From: Euborellia annulipes
Lineage: Eukaryota; Arthropoda; Insecta; Dermaptera; Anisolabididae
Length of the DNA stretch: 64,000 nucleotides
Direction: 5' to 3'
NCBI GenBank assembly: GCA_023213315.1
Contig: JAKCPI010014213.1
Span: 62,001 to 126,000 of the forward strand
Below are positions 30,435 through 40,105 of the stretch, piece by piece. The notes beneath the pieces are model-generated. The model was not told the origin of the DNA, ran no database searches, and was given only the letters and a program-made list of their open reading frames with translations. Each line of letters begins with the position of its first letter. The first letter of the stretch is position 1. The position numbers and the translations under genes were made by a program.

Positions 30435-31400
30435 GTGCCTGAATCTTATCTATCTGGAGCCGAGCTTATTGAGCAAATTCAAAAATCTCCTTATTCACGT
30501 GATTTAATCGGTTATCACGGAAAACCACCACAAGTGCAGTGGCCTAATCACGCCAAAATTGCTATCCAGTTTGTTCTTAATTATGAAGAAGGTGGCGAAA
30601 AACATATTGAGCACGGCGATGATGGCTCAGAACAGTTTTTATCAGAGATTATTGGTGCTGCAAGCTACCCAGCCAAACATATGTCGATGGACTCTATGTA
30701 CGAATATGGTTCACGTGCTGGCTTTTGGCGTATTCATGCCGAATTTCAAAAACGTAAGCTTCCAATGACCATTTTCGGAGTTGCCATGGCGCTTGCCCGC
30801 AACCCGTATATTGTGGAAGCGATTAAGCAAGCTGATTATGATGTAGTGTCTCATGGCTACCGCTGGCTTCACTATCAAGATTTTGATATTGAACTAGAAA
30901 AACAGCATATGAAACAAGCTTTATCTGTTTTAGAAAACTTGTTTGGAAATAAAGTGATAGGTTGGTACACCGGACGTGATAGCCCCAATACTCGTCAGTT
31001 ACTTGCAGAGTTCCCACAAATACAATATGACTCTGATTATTATGGTGATGACCTGCCTTTTTGGGTGACTCTGACCGATGTTTCTGGTGCATCCCGCCCA
31101 CATTTAATTATTCCTTATACCTTGGAATGTAACGACATGAAGTTCTGTTCACCGGGTGGATTTAATCACTCGGAGCAGTTTTTCCAATACTTAAAAGATA
31201 GCTTTGATGTGCTGTACGCAGAAGGTGAAACTGCACCAAAAATGATGTCAATTGGAATGCATTGCCGTATTTTAGGGCGGCCCGGCCGTTTCAAAGCCTT
31301 ACAAAAATTCCTCGATTATATTCAAATGCATGATCGGGTTTGGATATGTCGACGTCAGGATATTGCTGAACATTGGTATAAAAATCACATAACTGAATAA
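30435..31400 (+). CDS. puuE: Allantoinase PuuE (polysaccharide-deacetylase type)
   Basis: Opens the ring of allantoin to allantoate. It is the metal-independent form related to NodB/polysaccharide deacetylases, not the amidohydrolase AllB. Markers are RDLIGYHGKPPQVQWPN near the N-terminus, LNYEEGGE, the S-H-G-Y-R-W motif and PGRFKALQKFLDY near the end. I chose the GTG at 30435, with GGAG eight bases upstream, over the ATG at 30405, which lacks a site; the product then has 321 residues. It is the first gene of a run with uraD, uraH and the permease. Confidence 0.92.
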   Translation: MPESYLSGAELIEQIQKSPYSRDLIGYHGKPPQVQWPNHAKIAIQFVLNYEEGGEKHIEHGDDGSEQFLSEIIGAASYPAKHMSMDSMYEYGSRAGFWRIHAEFQKRKLPMTIFGVAMALARNPYIVEAIKQADYDVVSHGYRWLHYQDFDIELEKQHMKQALSVLENLFGNKVIGWYTGRDSPNTRQLLAEFPQIQYDSDYYGDDLPFWVTLTDVSGASRPHLIIPYTLECNDMKFCSPGGFNHSEQFFQYLKDSFDVLYAEGETAPKMMSIGMHCRILGRPGRFKALQKFLDYIQMHDRVWICRRQDIAEHWYKNHITE

Positions 31401-31481
31401 TTGACTTTTAATTTTCAAAATTCATAAGTGAATCACAAACCACTATTGGCACTGTTATTGCTAAAACTCTATATCACGACA

Positions 31482-32003
31482 ATGAGTTTAGGAATAACAG
31501 TGTTTTTAGCCGAGTTTAATCAAGCCCAACCCGCACAACTCAAGACTTTGTTAAAAAACTGTGTCCACATTCCCGCATGGGCCGAAAAAATCATCTCAGA
31601 ACGCCCCTATTCATCAAAAGCATCTCTTTTGGAATATGCAGAAAATTTAAGTCAAATGTGGACTTGGCAAGAAATTGAACAAGCTTTAGCAACACACCCA
31701 AAAATTGGTGAACGGCAGGCAAAAAATCAGCTCAATGCAAAAGAGCAACATTTTTCAAATCAAGAACAAGCTGGCATTTCTCTAGATGAGAAAACGCAGC
31801 AAGCCCTACTGCAAGGCAATCTCGATTATGAACAAAAATTTGGCTTCATTTTTTTAATTAAAGCAGCAGGCTTAAGTAGCGAAGAGATTTTAAAAAATCT
31901 ACATGACCGTCTTCAAAATGATTTAGCCACAGAAAAAATAATTGTACATGAGCAACTCGCAGCAATTGCTCTATTACGACTGTCTCAGGAAATACAAGCA
32001 TGA
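31482..32003 (+). CDS. uraD: 2-oxo-4-hydroxy-4-carboxy-5-ureidoimidazoline (OHCU) decarboxylase
   Basis: Turns OHCU, the product of UraH, into S-allantoin. 173 residues from ATG 31482. The family marks are FIFLIKAAGLSSEEIL near residue 130 and the KIGERQAK region, with the catalytic HPKIGE segment intact. A reading from 31428 adds 18 hydrophobic residues with no site and is less likely. Its stop overlaps the uraH start (ATGA), so the two steps are translationally coupled. Confidence 0.92.
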   Translation: MSLGITVFLAEFNQAQPAQLKTLLKNCVHIPAWAEKIISERPYSSKASLLEYAENLSQMWTWQEIEQALATHPKIGERQAKNQLNAKEQHFSNQEQAGISLDEKTQQALLQGNLDYEQKFGFIFLIKAAGLSSEEILKNLHDRLQNDLATEKIIVHEQLAAIALLRLSQEIQA

Positions 32004-32323
32004 TCAGCACTCATATTTTAGATACGAATTTAGGCAAACCGGCTGCACACGTAGAAGTGAAGTTATTTCATGCAGAAACCCATGAGCTGATTGCGACCGC
32101 AACCACCAACCCAGACGGTCGAGTGAGTGATTTTGAACTAAAAGACTTGACTAAAGGGGCGTATCAACTTGAATTTGAAATTGCGCCTTATTTTTCATTG
32201 CAGCAAGTCAAAACTTTTTTCCCACGTGTTTGCATTCAATTTTTTATAGAAGACATTAATCAGCATTACCACATTCCCTTACTGATTAGCCCGTTTGCTT
32301 ACTCGACTTATCGCGGTAGCTAA
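32000..32323 (+). CDS. uraH: 5-hydroxyisourate hydrolase (transthyretin-like)
   Basis: 107 residues. Hydrolyses 5-hydroxyisourate to OHCU. The N-terminal motif STHILDTNLGKPA and the C-terminal YRGS signature, which separates the enzyme from true transthyretin, are both present. No periplasmic signal is seen, so it acts in the cytoplasm. It overlaps uraD by four bases and precedes the permease by 25 bases. Confidence 0.95.
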   Translation: MISTHILDTNLGKPAAHVEVKLFHAETHELIATATTNPDGRVSDFELKDLTKGAYQLEFEIAPYFSLQQVKTFFPRVCIQFFIEDINQHYHIPLLISPFAYSTYRGS

Positions 32324-32348
32324 CTCAGAATATAACGAGGAGAAAAAT

Positions 32349-33716
32349 ATGAATAGTCAGCAAAAAACCTCTATTTCTCCAGAGCATGAATATTTAGGAA
32401 TATCCAAAAGTTTTGCTTACGGGTTACAGCACGTGCTGACCATGTACGGTGGCATTGTTGCCCCGCCCCTTATTATTGGAACAGCGGCTGGATTAAGCTC
32501 AGCACAAGTCGGAATGTTAATTGCGGCTGCGCTATTTGTAGGTGGACTGGCAACACTGATTCAAACGATTGGAACCAAATATCTAGGCGCAAAATTACCT
32601 TTAGTTCAGGGCGTGTCTTTCGCGGGTGTGGCAACCATGGTGGCCATTATCACCACAGGAGGCGGCCTACCTGCGGTGTACGGTGCGGTCATTGTCGCAT
32701 CTCTGATTGGCCTATGTCTTGCGCCTTATTTTTCTAAAATTATTCGATTTTTTCCACCTGTGGTGACGGGGTGCGTCATCACGATTATTGGTTTATCTCT
32801 ATTACCTGTCGCAGTTCGCTGGATGATGGGTGGTAACAATAAAGCACCTGACTGGGGTAGCGTAGAAAATATCTCTTTGGCCTTGCTGACCTTAGGCATT
32901 GTGATTGTTCTAAATATACTGCCTCAAGCCAGCATTCGCCGTTTATCAATTTTATTGGCAATTGTTGCAGGCACTATACTGGCCTACTTCATGGGTTTTG
33001 GTGATTTTAGTCAAGTGAGCTCTGGTGCATGGGTTCAATTCCCACACTTATTTGCATTTGGTTTGCCAACATTCGAGTTAAGCGCAATCTTGTCAATGTT
33101 GATTGTGACACTAGTCATTATGACGGAAACCACAGCCGATATTATTGCTGTCGGAGACATTGTAGGAACTGAAGTAGATGCTAAACGTATTGCCAATGGC
33201 GTACGTGCCGACATGTTTTCAAGTGCTTTCGCTCCTCTCTTTGGTTCGTTCATGCAAAGCGCTTTTGCTCAAAATGTAGGATTAGTTGCGATTACAGGCA
33301 TCAAAAGCCGATTTGTAGTGGCAGCAGGTGGATTCATCCTGATTATTTTGGGGCTACTCCCTATTATGGGGCGTTTAATTGCAGCGATTCCAATGCCCGT
33401 ACTTGGTGGTGCAGGTTTAGTCTTATTTGGGTCAGTTGCAGCGAGCGGAATTCGCACTTTGGCAAAAATAGATTATAACGATCAGAAAAATTTAATTATT
33501 GTCGCGACTGCTTTATCTGCTGGTATGATTCCAATTATTAACCATGAGTTTTATGCTCATTTTCCTGTTTGGGTACAAACTTTGTTCCATTCAGGCATTA
33601 GTTCAACTTGCATCTTTGCTATCTTGTTGAATTTGTTATTTAATCATTTACCTACATTTCGCAGCTCGCGGACTCCTCATTTAAGCCAAACAATAAAGAC
33701 ACAAAATACACATTAA
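32349..33716 (+). CDS. NCS2-family purine permease, probably for urate/xanthine
   Basis: Inner-membrane nucleobase:cation symporter of the NAT/NCS2 family, 455 residues, about 12-14 spans. Family marks are YGLQHVLTMYGG in the first span and the NAT signature QNVGLVAITG, with the substrate-binding E in MTETTADI. ATG 32349 has AGGAG six bases upstream and is preferred to the upstream ATG at 32295. Being inside the urate operon, it most likely carries urate (UacT-like) or xanthine (XanP-like), but sequence alone does not settle which. Confidence 0.88.
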   Translation: MNSQQKTSISPEHEYLGISKSFAYGLQHVLTMYGGIVAPPLIIGTAAGLSSAQVGMLIAAALFVGGLATLIQTIGTKYLGAKLPLVQGVSFAGVATMVAIITTGGGLPAVYGAVIVASLIGLCLAPYFSKIIRFFPPVVTGCVITIIGLSLLPVAVRWMMGGNNKAPDWGSVENISLALLTLGIVIVLNILPQASIRRLSILLAIVAGTILAYFMGFGDFSQVSSGAWVQFPHLFAFGLPTFELSAILSMLIVTLVIMTETTADIIAVGDIVGTEVDAKRIANGVRADMFSSAFAPLFGSFMQSAFAQNVGLVAITGIKSRFVVAAGGFILIILGLLPIMGRLIAAIPMPVLGGAGLVLFGSVAASGIRTLAKIDYNDQKNLIIVATALSAGMIPIINHEFYAHFPVWVQTLFHSGISSTCIFAILLNLLFNHLPTFRSSRTPHLSQTIKTQNTH

Positions 33717-33730
33717 TGATTTAGTTTTTA

Positions 33731-33757
33731 GCGCCCCACTTCGGTGGGCCTTTTTTT
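33731..33757 (+). terminator. Terminator after the permease gene
   Basis: GCCCCAC, TTC, GGTGGGC followed by seven T, 17 bases after the stop. Confidence 0.85.
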
Positions 33758-33773
33758 AACCGTTGATCAAATT

Positions 33774-33790
33774 TGGCTTCATTTTTGCTT
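33774..33790 (+). promoter_or_regulatory. Sigma-54 type promoter for the Tsx-like porin
   Basis: TGGCTTC-ATTT-TTGCTT: GG at 33775-33776 and GC at 33787-33788, ten bases apart. The -12 element TTGCT is the consensus. The start codon is about 45 bases downstream. Confidence 0.55.
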
Positions 33791-33837
33791 AAGACAATGT
33801 ATCCTTAGCGTGCTTTATTTGGGGGGAGATCATTTAA

Positions 33838-34563
33838 ATGCAATTAAAGCAACTTGCGGCAACTTGTGCCTTGTTATCTGCAACTGCCATGGTTCAGGCA
33901 AAACCAATCTGGCAAGATTTTAGCGTGACTGGACTTTATGGTGAAAACTATGAAGTTGTAGATGACAAAGAAACCACGATTACTTTGGAATATGCAGCGA
34001 AAGTTAAATACGCTGATGTATTCTTCTTCTTAGACCGCATGCGTGGAGAAGATGACTACAAAAGTACTTACTTTGAGTTATCACCGCGTTTAAGCTTAGG
34101 CGAAGTGTCTGGCAAAAAACTGGCGTATGGTCCAGTAAAAGATGTGCTAGTAAGTACCACGTGGGAAAGCAACTCCCAAAATGGCAACAACTTCGACAAC
34201 TTTCTTTATGGCTTTGCAGTTGATTTAGATATTCCATATTTCCAATATGCAAATTTAAACTTCTACCGTGCAAATAATGAGAACACTGACGACGATTACC
34301 AAATGACGTTTGTTTATGGCATTCCATTTAAACTCGCATCTGAAGATTTCTTGGTAGATGGTTTCCTTGACTGGTCAACTGCAGAAGATGACCATGCCAG
34401 CGAGTTAAACTGGACCACCCAATGGAAATGGAATGTAGGTAAACACATTTCTCCTGACACACGTTTATACCTAGGTATTGAACACTCTGTGTGGAATAAC
34501 AAATTCGGTATTAAAGGTGCTGACGAAAATAACGTAAGCGCATTGGTTAAATACCACTTCTAA
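33838..34563 (+). CDS. Tsx-like nucleoside-specific outer-membrane channel
   Basis: 241 residues with a signal peptide cut after VQA (residue 21: VQA, then KPIWQDF). The mature part has the Tsx/OmpK barrel pattern (FSVTGLYGENYEV, YKSTYFELSPRLSLG, TQWKWNVGKH) and ends YHF with the terminal Phe needed for assembly. The family forms nucleoside-selective channels. Inside this cluster it probably lets purines or urate cross the outer membrane. It has its own sigma-54 site and terminator. Confidence 0.83.
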   Translation: MQLKQLAATCALLSATAMVQAKPIWQDFSVTGLYGENYEVVDDKETTITLEYAAKVKYADVFFFLDRMRGEDDYKSTYFELSPRLSLGEVSGKKLAYGPVKDVLVSTTWESNSQNGNNFDNFLYGFAVDLDIPYFQYANLNFYRANNENTDDDYQMTFVYGIPFKLASEDFLVDGFLDWSTAEDDHASELNWTTQWKWNVGKHISPDTRLYLGIEHSVWNNKFGIKGADENNVSALVKYHF

Positions 34564-34582
34564 AATTTTAATTTAGAAGATT

Positions 34583-34612
34583 AAACAGCAAGGAAAATTC
34601 CTTGCTGTTTTT
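34583..34612. terminator. Shared bidirectional terminator between tsx-like gene and hpxO
   Basis: AAACAGCAAGGAA and TTCCTTGCTGTTT arms, perfect over 13 bases, between two convergent genes. Confidence 0.88.
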
Positions 34613-34615
34613 ATT

Positions 34616-35774
34616 TTAATCGAGTGGATTACCCACAATATTACTAATAATCCCCTGCATAATATGTCCACCTTGTTCACGGCGTAATTCTGCATACCAC
34701 GCTTGTGTAACGCTTTCATCTTTCATATGCGTCACATCGCAGCGTTTTCTCGCACGAAGTACCAATTCATTGGCACGTTCATTACGTTTGTTTTGATAGC
34801 GACGTAAAGCATCTTCGATACCTAAAGTGTTAATTTGCAGGGATCGGGCTAAATAAATAGCATCTTCCATGGCTTGGCAACCACCTTGTCCAATATCAGG
34901 TGTGGTGCTGTGGGCAGCATCACCTAAAATCACCACGTGACCTTTATAAAACTGGGTGAACGGCTCAATATCATGTATTTCTACGCGATTGGTCTTTTGC
35001 GGATCTAAACGTTCAATGAGCTGCTGTACTGGCAAGCACCAATCAGCAAAATATTGTTTTAAAAGTTTTTTATATTCATCTCGATTATTTTCTAAACCTG
35101 CTGGTAAAGGCACATCTAAAAAGAAATAGAACTTGCCATCTGCAACTGGCATTAGAGAAGCACGCTTGCCTTCCCCACATAAGTCGTCCATTGCTCGCGC
35201 TGGAGCTAAATCTTCAGATATTTCAACCAGACCATTCCAGTTTACATAACCCGCGTAACGGCGCTGTACTTGCTGGCCCAACACATAGGCCCGTGTAAGT
35301 GAGTGAGTACCATCTGCCCCAATCACTAAGTCGGCTTGTGTAGAACTACCATCAGCAAAATGCACTTCAACAAAATCAGCCTTATCTTCAAGACTGCACC
35401 ATTTTTTTGCCTAAATAAATCTGATCTCGGCCAAACTCATCCATCAGCATGTTTTGTAAATCGGCGCGTGCAACTGGATAAGGTCTTTGTCCAACTTCTT
35501 CAATTAATGGCAGTAAACTGAATTGTGTCATCACATCTCCAGTTAAACCATCGACGTAGGCCAAGTCATCCATTTGTCCACCAAGTTGGGCGATTTTCTC
35601 GGTTAATCCCAGATAGTTTAGACATTTCACACCATTCGACCACAGCGAAATTGCCGCGCCGACAGGAAGAATTTTTTCAGTTTGCTCATAAATGCGAACT
35701 TGATGACCAAATTTCTTTAATGCAATGCCTGTGGTTAGACCTCCCATTCCCGCACCAATAATCACCACATTCAT
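34616..35774 (-). CDS. hpxO: FAD-dependent urate hydroxylase, frameshifted
   Basis: Flavin monooxygenase oxidising urate to 5-hydroxyisourate with NADH and O2, replacing uricase. The N-terminal Rossmann motif [14 protein letters not shown], the [13 protein letters not shown] segment typical of Hpx[15 protein letters not shown], and the second FAD motif [22 protein letters not shown] are visible. One shift near 35390, in a run of seven T, splits it. The joined length is about 385 residues, that of Klebsiella HpxO. Without it this locus would have no first step. It is divergent from alc. Confidence 0.93.
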
Positions 35775-35810
35775 AACACTCTCCTATAGATATTCACCTA
35801 TAGGGTGCTT

Positions 35811-35827
35811 ATGCTAAAAACATGCCA
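35811..35827 (-). promoter_or_regulatory. Sigma-54 type promoter for hpxO
   Basis: On the minus strand TGGCATG-TTTT-TAGCAT, with GG and GC ten bases apart; the closest of the four sites to the TGGCACG-N4-TTGCAT consensus. It lies about 37 bases upstream of the hpxO start. Confidence 0.65.
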
Positions 35828-35860
35828 TCGTTCAAAATTTATTTAGCTTTTCCACAAAAC

Positions 35861-35877
35861 TGGCATGCACCATGCTT
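35861..35877 (+). promoter_or_regulatory. Sigma-54 type promoter for alc-allA
   Basis: TGGCATG-CACC-ATGCTT, with GG (35862-35863) and GC (35874-35875) ten bases apart. It is back-to-back with the hpxO site, the two separated by 33 bases. The leader to alc is about 85 bases. Confidence 0.6.
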
Positions 35878-35973
35878 ATATATTTAAGGATAAAACTCGT
35901 CTTAGCACGCTCAGTGTTAGGGCAGTTTTAAATGAAAAATCATGTTTTTAATAAGAAATACGGATACTCCATT

Positions 35974-36984
35974 ATGGCAACACTGCACGCTCCAGCTTTT
36001 GAACTTCCTGAAATTTTGAATACAAAAACTAATTTGGCAGATGCCCGAATTGGTGCACAAATCATTGAGTGTTCAGATGATTTTTTTGCCGAAGCAAAGC
36101 GTATGCTGCAATTTGAAGCACCTGTTTTTGTTGAAGATAAATTTGATGACAACGGCAAATGGATGGACGGTTGGGAAACGCGCCGTAAGCGTCATGCAGG
36201 CTATGACTGGTGTATTGTAAAGCTTGGTGTGAGTGGGAAAATCAGTGCACTTGATATTGATACCAGCTTTTTTACAGGAAATTATCCTGCATCTGCATCA
36301 TTAGAAGCTTGTTATGCACCAAATGATGACCTTACAGGAGCAAAATGGGAAAGTATTTTAGGAAATACTGAGCTAGGCCCAAGCCAACATCATATTTTTA
36401 TGGTCAATAATGATGCACTTTTCACTCATATACGCCTCAATATTTTCCCAGATGGTGGAATCGCCCGTTTACGTGTCTATGGGGAAGTTCATATTCAGGT
36501 GACTGACAGCGAGCAAACACTCGATTTATTGGCCCTAGAAAATGGCGGTCGCGTAGTAGCGTATAGCGATGCCCATTTTGGACATCCACGTAATTTGCTT
36601 AATCCCGGCCGTGGAGTCAATATGGGTGATGGATGGGAAACCAAACGCCGCCGAGCACCGGGTTATGACTGGTGTATTCTTGCATTGGGTAAAAGCGGGA
36701 AAATTGAGAAGCTTGAAATTGATACGGCTCACTTTAAAGGAAACTTTCCTGCCCAAGTCTCCATTCAGGCGGTTTATCTTGAAAATGCAACAGATGCACA
36801 ATTAATTCCACAGAGTATGTTCTGGTCTTATTTACTTGAAGCTCAACCTATGCAAATGGACCATATTCATGAATATGTGAATGAAATTTTGCAGCATGAA
36901 AAAATCTCTCATATTCGTATTAACATGATTCCAGATGGCGGCATTAGCCGTGTACGTTTATGGGGAAAAATTGCCAAGTCATGA
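35974..36984 (+). CDS. alc: Allantoicase
   Basis: Splits allantoate into urea and ureidoglycolate. 336 residues, built as two homologous beta-jelly-roll domains. The repeated block G(D/M)GWE-T-(R/K)-R-(K/R)-R-x-x-GYDWCI appears near residues 65-85 and again near 225-245, and both domains end with FPDGGIAR-LR or IPDGGISR-VR. ATG 35974 (MATLHAPAFELPE) is the usual family start; ATGs at 35932 and 35953 are in frame but would add an odd basic extension. Its stop overlaps the allA start (ATGA). Confidence 0.93.
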   Translation: MATLHAPAFELPEILNTKTNLADARIGAQIIECSDDFFAEAKRMLQFEAPVFVEDKFDDNGKWMDGWETRRKRHAGYDWCIVKLGVSGKISALDIDTSFFTGNYPASASLEACYAPNDDLTGAKWESILGNTELGPSQHHIFMVNNDALFTHIRLNIFPDGGIARLRVYGEVHIQVTDSEQTLDLLALENGGRVVAYSDAHFGHPRNLLNPGRGVNMGDGWETKRRRAPGYDWCILALGKSGKIEKLEIDTAHFKGNFPAQVSIQAVYLENATDAQLIPQSMFWSYLLEAQPMQMDHIHEYVNEILQHEKISHIRINMIPDGGISRVRLWGKIAKS

Positions 36985-37486
36985 TCATGAATAATGTCCA
37001 AATTCAACCCTTAACCATTGAGAGCTTTCAGCCCTTTGGAGAAGTCATTTGTTGTGACGGGCATGACTTTTTTTCATATTAATGATGCCCACACCGAGCG
37101 CTACCACGCGCTCGTTGAAACAGAAATTGAAGGTGAAGCAAAAGCAGGGATTAGTATTTTTCGGAATATTAAGACCAGCGTTTTACCTCTGGAAATTTCG
37201 ATGCTTGAGCGTCATCCGAAAGGTTCTCAAGCATTTATCCCCTTACAACAACAAAAGTTTTTAATTATTGTGGCACCTGCTTTGGACGAGAACATTCCCG
37301 ATATTTCAAAGCTATGTGCATTTATTTCGAATGGAAAGCAAAGCATTAATTACCGCGCAGGTACATGGCATCATCCACTACTTACCTTTGAAGCACCGAG
37401 TGATTTTGCAGTAGTGGATCGAATTGGAAGGCGGAGCAAATTGTGATGTTTTTCAATTTCTACACGCTATAAAAATTACTGTCTAA
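36981..37486 (+). CDS. allA: Ureidoglycolate lyase, frameshifted twice
   Basis: Last step of the pathway: ureidoglycolate to glyoxylate and urea. From ATG 36981 the frame reads IQPLTIESFQPFGEVI and breaks near 37072 in a run of seven T. It then continues from HINDAHTERYH through the conserved MLERHPKGSQAFIPL and RAGTWHHPLL (metal-binding and catalytic region). A second shift near 37430 restores the normal C-terminus (RIGGGANC-type end) and the stop at 37486. The joined length is about 168 residues, as in the family. It overlaps alc by four bases. Confidence 0.9.
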
Positions 37487-37579
37487 ATTCAAATATACAG
37501 ATCTATCTATTTAAGTTTAATGTTCTAAACATCAATGCTAGCAACCGTTGTGGTGATTTCCAACAATTTAGGTTTACAT

Positions 37580-37615
37580 AAAAAAATCCCCGCTCAACTG
37601 GCGGGGACTTTTTTT
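37580..37615. terminator. Shared terminator between allA and parE
   Basis: TCCCCGC, TCAACTG, GCGGGGA inside long A and T runs; serves both convergent genes. Confidence 0.85.
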
Positions 37616-37626
37616 AATAGATTTTT

Positions 37627-39509
37627 TTAGACAGAAATATCTGCTAAATTGCCTTTTTGCTCAAGCCATTGCTTGCGGTCCGCGGAACGTTTTTTAGCAA
37701 GTAATTTATCAAGCAATCCTGCTGTTAAATGCGTATCGTCCAAATCAAGCTGCACCAAACGACGTGTATTTGGATCCATGGTCGTTTCACGTAGCTGAAT
37801 CGCGTTCATCTCACCCAGTCCTTTGAATCGGGTAATTTGCGGATTTCTATTGCCTTTGACATTTTTCAAGATGACTTCAAGCTCGTCGTCATCAAGGGCA
37901 TAATGTACATCTTTACCTATATCAATACGGAATAATGGTGGCATTGCTACAAACAGGTGACCTTCTTCAACCAATGCAGGAAAGTGTTTAACGAACAGCG
38001 CACATAACAAAGTCGCAATATGTAAACCATCTGAGTCCGCATCGGCCAAAATACAAACTTTGCCATAACGTAGCTCGGACAAATCATCACTACCCGGATC
38101 TACCCCAATTGCGATCGCAATATCGTGAACTTCTTGAGAAGCCAAGACTTCATCTGAAGAAACTTCCCAAGTATTTAAGATTTTTCCACGAATTGGCATA
38201 ATCGCCTGAAAGTTTTTATTGCGTGCTTGCTTAGCACTGCCACCTGCTGAGTCGCCCTCAACAATAAATAATTCACTGTCTTCTCGCGTTTGCCCCACAC
38301 AGTCAGCCAATTTACCCGGTAAAGCAGGCCCAGAAACAATCTTTTTACGCTCAACTTTTTTAGCCGCTTTTAAACGACGACCCGCTTTCGAAATCGCCAT
38401 TTCTGCCAATTGCATGGCAATTTCAGCATGTTGGTTCAGCCAAAGTGAAAAAGCATCTTTAGCGATATTTAAAACGATATTAGCCGCTTCTCGGCTTGAT
38501 AAACGTTCTTTGGTTTGACCCGAGAACTGAGGTTCCTGAAACTTGAGTGATAAAATATAGTTCACGCCATCCCAGACATCTTCTGCTGAAAGCTTCAGAT
38601 TACGCGGTAACAAGTTACGTAACTCACAGAACTCACGTAATGCTTCGGTCACCCCTGAACGTAAACCGTTCACATGAGTACCGCCTTGGGCAGTAGGAAT
38701 CAGGTTCACATAACTTTCTTGAACCTGCTCGCCGCCTTCTACATTCCAGCAAATTGCAAACTCACATGCCGCCCGATCTGCTTGTCCATAACTCACAAAA
38801 GCCGGATTTGGCAAGATTTCACGATCTTGCAATTCATCCATCAAATAGTCGACTAGCCCATTTTCAAATTGCCATTCGATTTTTTCATCATTAATTTGAT
38901 CAATATAGATAACTTTAAGCCTGCTGCTAAAACAGCTTTGGCTTTTAAGTTATGTTTGAGTGCTTTTAAAGCAAACTTCGGACTGTCGAAATATTTAGTT
39001 TCGGGCCAAAAATGTACGGTCGTACCTGTCGCACGTTTTGGGACTTTGCCTTCTAACACAGTTAAAGGAGCAACGGGTTCACCTTGCTCAAAAGCCATCT
39101 GGTAGAGATTGCCCTGACGTTGTACTTCTACCTCAACACGTGTTGATAAAGCATTAACAACAGAAATACCGACACCGTGTAAACCACCAGAAAACTGGTA
39201 ATTATCAGTACTAAATTTACCACCAGCATGGAGCTTGGTCAGAATAATTTCGATACCGCTTTGACCATACTCAGGATGAATATCAACTGGCATACCACGT
39301 CCATTATCTTCAACAGATAACGAACCATCTTTATAAACTGTGACACATATTTTGTCGGCATGACCCGCTAATGCTTCATCAACAGCATTATCAATAACTT
39401 CTTGGGCTAAATGGTTAGGTCGAGTCGTATCGGTATACATACCTGGACGACGACGAACAGGGTCTAAACCGGAAAGGACTTCAAGCGATTGAGCCGTATA
39501 TTGTGTCAC
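37627..39509 (-). CDS. parE: DNA topoisomerase IV subunit B, frameshifted
   Basis: ATPase subunit of topoisomerase IV, which separates daughter chromosomes. The GHKL ATPase part shows RRRPGMYTDTTRP and VEDNGRGMPVDIHPEYG with GGLHGVGISVVNAL. The TOPRIM part shows IVEGDSAGGSAKQAR and the metal-binding ADADSDGLHIATLL. The short C-terminus and the MYTD-type start identify ParE rather than GyrB. One base shift near 38900 divides pieces 39509-38853 and 38844-37627. The joined length is about 626 residues. parE is essential, so the break is almost certainly in the data and not in the cell. Confidence 0.95.
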
Positions 39510-39523
39510 GTTGTACGTTTTCC

Positions 39524-40105
39524 TTATTTGATGGTGTGCGCAAAGAATTCGATCACTAACGGTAATTTTTCTTCAAAATCTTCCATAGCATGATTGCCAT
39601 GAGCATCCGTCAAAATCAATGAGGATGGCGTTGCAGCACTATAATAGCGTTGTGCTTGACGATAATCCAAAATTTCATCGCCTTGTTGCAACAAGACGAG
39701 TATTTTGTCAGCATTTTCAGGCTGTTTCAGTTCAAGTTGCTGCAACTGTCGTAGCTGAACATGATCAATCGACCATTGATCATTCACCACATAGGGCATG
39801 CTTTCAACCTGAAATAACTCATCAAACAACTTCCATGGTTGCATAGCAGGGTTAATCAGTACAGCAGGAATATTATATTTCGCGACAAAGTATGTCGCAA
39901 AAAAACCACCTAAACTACTACCTACAAGTGCAACATCATCCAGACTTTCAATAAGCTCTGAAACTTGCTCAACCACCTGATCTGGAGATCTATTGAGGTT
40001 TGGCAAATGCACATTAATTCCTAATTCGCTACAATACTGCCTTAAGCTCAATCCTTTAATCGAAAGAGAGCTACTATTAAAACCATGGAGGTAGATAATA
40101 TTCAT
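39524..40105 (-). CDS. yqiA: YqiA-type esterase
   Basis: 193-residue alpha/beta hydrolase of the YqiA/YcfP family. It starts with the typical YLHGFNSSSLS, has the nucleophile elbow GSSLGGFFA (about residue 83) and ends with the catalytic HGNHAMEDFEEKLP. In E. coli yqiA also lies directly upstream of parE, so the pairing is ancient; here the gap is 14 bases. It is active on palmitoyl-type esters in other bacteria, but its natural substrate is unknown. Confidence 0.9.
   Translation of the reverse strand: MNIIYLHGFNSSSLSIKGLSLRQYCSELGINVHLPNLNRSPDQVVEQVSELIESLDDVALVGSSLGGFFATYFVAKYNIPAVLINPAMQPWKLFDELFQVESMPYVVNDQWSIDHVQLRQLQQLELKQPENADKILVLLQQGDEILDYRQAQRYYSAATPSSLILTDAHGNHAMEDFEEKLPLVIEFFAHTIK

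Noticed and set aside
37627..39509. gyrB as the identity of the topoisomerase gene
   Set aside because: The MYTD-type N-terminus, short length, lack of a GyrB insert and linkage to yqiA all indicate parE.
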